A stretch of DNA of 44,160 nucleotides from Deltaproteobacteria bacterium (GTDB lineage Bacteria > Desulfobacterota > Desulfobulbia > Desulfobulbales > Desulfurivibrionaceae): positions 1 through 44,160 of the forward strand of contig DUZW01000026.1 in assembly GCA_013349295.1 (NCBI GenBank), read 5' to 3'. The notes beneath the pieces were generated by a model that saw nothing but the letters and a program-made list of their open reading frames with translations, was not told the DNA's origin and made no database searches. Below are positions 42,633 through 44,160 of the stretch, piece after piece. How positions within the stretch are numbered: the stretch's first letter is position 1; every line of letters starts with the position of its first letter. The translations under genes were made by a program, and so were the position numbers.

Positions 42633-43556
42633 TTACTGGCATTGCACCGCTCGGGTGGCTGGGGGCTGGGCCGGTATTTCGAATCCTTCCTCTGCTCCCT
42701 GTTCAGGCGTCTCTCCTTGTCCAGCTTCCTGCTGTTCGGGTTGGTCGCTCTTTTTAGGTTGTTTTTTCTTCCCGCCGGATTGTTTCTGTTTCGGCTTTTC
42801 CCCCTGATCACCCTGTTTTTCCGAGGCAGGGTCGCTCTTCTCCTTGCTTTCCGTGCTCTGCTGTGGCGCCAAAGCACCGCGCAGGGCCGGGTCGGCAACT
42901 AGGATCGGCGGTGGCTCGGGCAGACGGACGGTTACCCTGTTGGGTGTGGTGAAGCCGTACTGACCCGGCCCGAACTGTTGGTTTCCCACAATGGTTTTGC
43001 CGACGTTGGTGGCGGTGTAGAGGCCGTCCGGTGGGGCGCTTACCCCGATATCGGTCAGGTCAAGGCAATCTCCGGCACAGAAGCGGCCTTCATGGTCGGT
43101 GCCACGGATACCGATGGTGGCAACCGGTGTTTTGATGCGAACCTTTTCCTTGTTGGCCTGACCAATGGCACCGGTTACGGAACGGAAGCCGCCTTTGACC
43201 AGGGAGAATTTACTTTCATCCTGTTGGCTGTTGCCGGTGTGCTTGTACGAATCGATGACAAAGCGGGTGGAGGGTCGAAGGAAGATCACGCCTTCGTCGC
43301 TGAAAATGATGCGTACCCGGGAGTTGGGGCCGGTGCTGATGATGTCGCCGTTAAAGACAGGGGCATCTTTTGTCAGGGTACGGATGGCGCCGTCGGCCCC
43401 GGCCCCGGTTACCTGTCCGGCCACGGCATCAACCTTGCCTGCGGATTCCTCGGCCGTAGTCAAATCGGGGAAAAAGGCCGGCAACAAGGCGAGGATGATG
43501 AGGCCCAGTCGAAAAAATCTTTGTAAGACACAGGAGTTTTTTCTGGCTTTCATCAT
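42633..43556 (-). CDS. Secreted FecR-domain protein with charged Gln/Lys-rich tail
   Basis: A 307-residue exported protein. A signal peptide occupies about residues 1-35 (LGLIILALLPAFFPDLTTAE). The FecR-type beta domain follows (VTGAGADGAIRTLTKDAPVF, VRIIFSDEGVIFLRPSTRFV, VRIKTPVATIGIRGTDHEG). A paired Cys loop FCAGDC comes next, and from about residue 220 a proline, Lys, Gln and Glu-rich low-complexity tail. This stand-alone, signal-peptide form differs from the anti-sigma FecR and is probably a periplasmic or surface glycan- or protein-binding module. ATG 43556 overlaps the upstream stop (ATGA), so translation is coupled to the repeat protein. The tail is unlikely to be folded. Confidence 0.86.
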   Translation of the reverse strand: MMKARKNSCVLQRFFRLGLIILALLPAFFPDLTTAEESAGKVDAVAGQVTGAGADGAIRTLTKDAPVFNGDIISTGPNSRVRIIFSDEGVIFLRPSTRFVIDSYKHTGNSQQDESKFSLVKGGFRSVTGAIGQANKEKVRIKTPVATIGIRGTDHEGRFCAGDCLDLTDIGVSAPPDGLYTATNVGKTIVGNQQFGPGQYGFTTPNRVTVRLPEPPPILVADPALRGALAPQQSTESKEKSDPASEKQGDQGEKPKQKQSGGKKKQPKKSDQPEQQEAGQGETPEQGAEEGFEIPAQPPATRAVQCQ

Positions 43557-44160
43557 TTGCACACCATGTTTTGTCCGGCGATTCCACCGCCACTGAGATC
43601 GAAAATCGGTTGTTTGCTCAGGGGGAGTCCCTGGGAAGCTGTGGTAATGGGGATTTCTTCAGCCATGCTTTCCTTTTCTTTGTCAATGTTGCCGGAAGCG
43701 TCTTGCTGTCCGGATGGAGTAGTAGCCGGAATCGTGGGCGTAACCGTAGGTTGCATCAGAGGGACCGGCTCAAGGGTAACCACGGCGAGGATGGTTGCTG
43801 CTAGCTCCACGGGTGGTGTTTCAATCAGAGCCAACGGCAAAACCGCAGTGCAGCCCGGCAGTGTCGGGTTGGTGGTGCAAGTGTTAAAGGTCGGCAGTAC
43901 CGCAGTGCATCCCGGTTCTGTTGGGGTCGTGGTGCAAGCATCCAGGGTCGGCAGCACAGTGGTGCATCCTGGTGCCGTGGGATCGAGGATGCAGGCATCG
44001 AGTGTCGGCAAAACAACGGTACATCCCGGTAAAGTTGGGGTCGTGGTGCAAGCATCCAGGGTCGGCAGCACAGTGGTGCATCCTGGTGCCGTGGGATCGA
44101 GGATGCAGGCATCGAGTGTCGGCAAAACAACGGTACATCCCGGTAAAGTTGGGGTCGTGG
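43553..44160 (-). CDS. C-terminal end of a large Cys-loop repeat surface protein, 5'-truncated by the window
   Basis: The visible 202 residues begin inside tandem 19-residue units of the form VLPTLDACILDPTAPGCTT, each with two Cys spaced CX8C. Five full units are seen, then a Pro/Thr-rich non-repetitive region (LALIETPPVELAATI, VPLMQPTVTPTIPATTPSG) and a final part ending SGGGIAGQNMVCK. No start is inside the window. Similar proline-rich CX8C-like repeats occur near the C-terminus of large two-partner-secreted haemagglutinin-like exoproteins, which also tend to sit beside FecR and CHASE2 genes, so that identity is my best inference. The true N-terminal domain lies beyond base 44160. Confidence 0.75.
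   Translation of the reverse strand, partial: TTPTLPGCTVVLPTLDACILDPTAPGCTTVLPTLDACTTTPTLPGCTVVLPTLDACILDPTAPGCTTVLPTLDACTTTPTEPGCTAVLPTFNTCTTNPTLPGCTAVLPLALIETPPVELAATILAVVTLEPVPLMQPTVTPTIPATTPSGQQDASGNIDKEKESMAEEIPITTASQGLPLSKQPIFDLSGGGIAGQNMVCK
43844..44160 (-). repeat. 57-bp tandem coding repeats with a 114-bp higher-order unit
   Basis: On the minus strand the 19-codon units lie at 44128-44072, 44071-44015, 44014-43958, 43957-43901 and 43900-43844, with more beyond the window. Units alternate between two types (ILDPTAPGCTT and TTTPTLPGCTV). At the DNA level 43921-44034 is repeated base for base at 44035-44148 and starts again at 44149, so the operative unit is 114 bp. The units nearest the C-terminus have diverged. 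Confidence 0.92.

Noticed and set aside
43825..44138. Two other minus-strand open frames through the repeat array, rich in Arg and Cys
   Set aside because: Alternate-frame readings of a 57-bp repeat, which stay open in more than one frame because 57 is a multiple of three; the frame leading to the coupled FecR stop/start is the coherent one.
1..44160. CRISPR arrays, transposase genes, integrases and prophage genes
   Set aside because: None is visible. The only tandem repeats are coding (right end), and no integrase lies beside any of the three tRNAs.

Overview
The window looks like chromosomal backbone of a Gram-negative anaerobe of the Desulfobacterota. The Desulfobulbales (Desulfobulbaceae and relatives) are the best guess. 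This is an inference from gene content and order, not from a marker search. The supporting signs are a rng-rplU-rpmA-obgE-proB-proA-nadD block, an ispE-tRNA-prs-rplY-pth-carD-rluD-coaE block, a two-gene minimal SUF-like (SmsC/SmsB) system, a single-domain IMP cyclohydrolase, FolE2-type GTP cyclohydrolase, CarD, a MASE3 hybrid kinase, and a CHASE2 cyclase/FecR/repeat-protein locus at the right end. Coding density is high and GC content is moderately high. No prophage, insertion sequence with a transposase, or CRISPR array is visible.

Layout. 1-6517 (+): 3' part of ribonuclease G (apparently frameshifted near base 22), ribosomal proteins L21 and L27, the GTPase Obg, the proline genes proB and proA split by a 110-bp element with 24-bp perfect inverted arms, then nadD. 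6531-8180 (-): Na/Pi-cotransporter family protein with PhoU-like domain. 8569-14848 (+): 4-alpha-glucanotransferase, an Isf-like flavoprotein, tRNA-Glu with its own promoter and terminator, a large hybrid histidine kinase, a DJ-1/PfpI protein and a CBS-pair protein. 14981-19299 (+): SmsC and SmsB, an unrecognised 251-aa protein, and umuD-umuC. 19452-21905: a VF530-family small protein (-), an NfeD-like protein, a stomatin-like band-7 protein and an unknown membrane-anchored protein. 22179-24713 (-): tRNA-Gln(CTG), a Memo-family protein and cysS. 24942-33556 (+): an unknown protein, serA, a DUF1844 protein, ispE, tRNA-Gln(TTG), prs, rplY, pth, carD, rluD-like and coaE. 33595-34332 (-): folE2. 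34578-39072 (+): hslR, IMP cyclohydrolase, purN, pyrR, a GAF/histidine-kinase-like protein and a rhomboid protease. 39093-40034 (-): trxB. 40269-44160: a CHASE2 adenylate cyclase (+) faces a FecR-domain secreted protein (-), which is translationally coupled to the C-terminal end of a large Cys-loop repeat protein (-) running off the window.

How it fits together. Most genes are housekeeping: translation and ribosome assembly, proline, serine and NAD synthesis, isoprenoid precursors, purine and pyrimidine salvage and synthesis, CoA and folate. The PRPP synthase, PurH-N, PurN and PyrR genes form a nucleotide theme. The less ordinary parts are the minimal Fe-S assembly pair with a four-cysteine tail on its ATPase, the inverted-repeat element overlapping the proB stop, a paired-arm region between rplU and rpmA, and the right-end surface locus, where a 114-bp DNA repeat encodes CX8C loops. 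All functional statements rest on motif reading only; no database search was possible.
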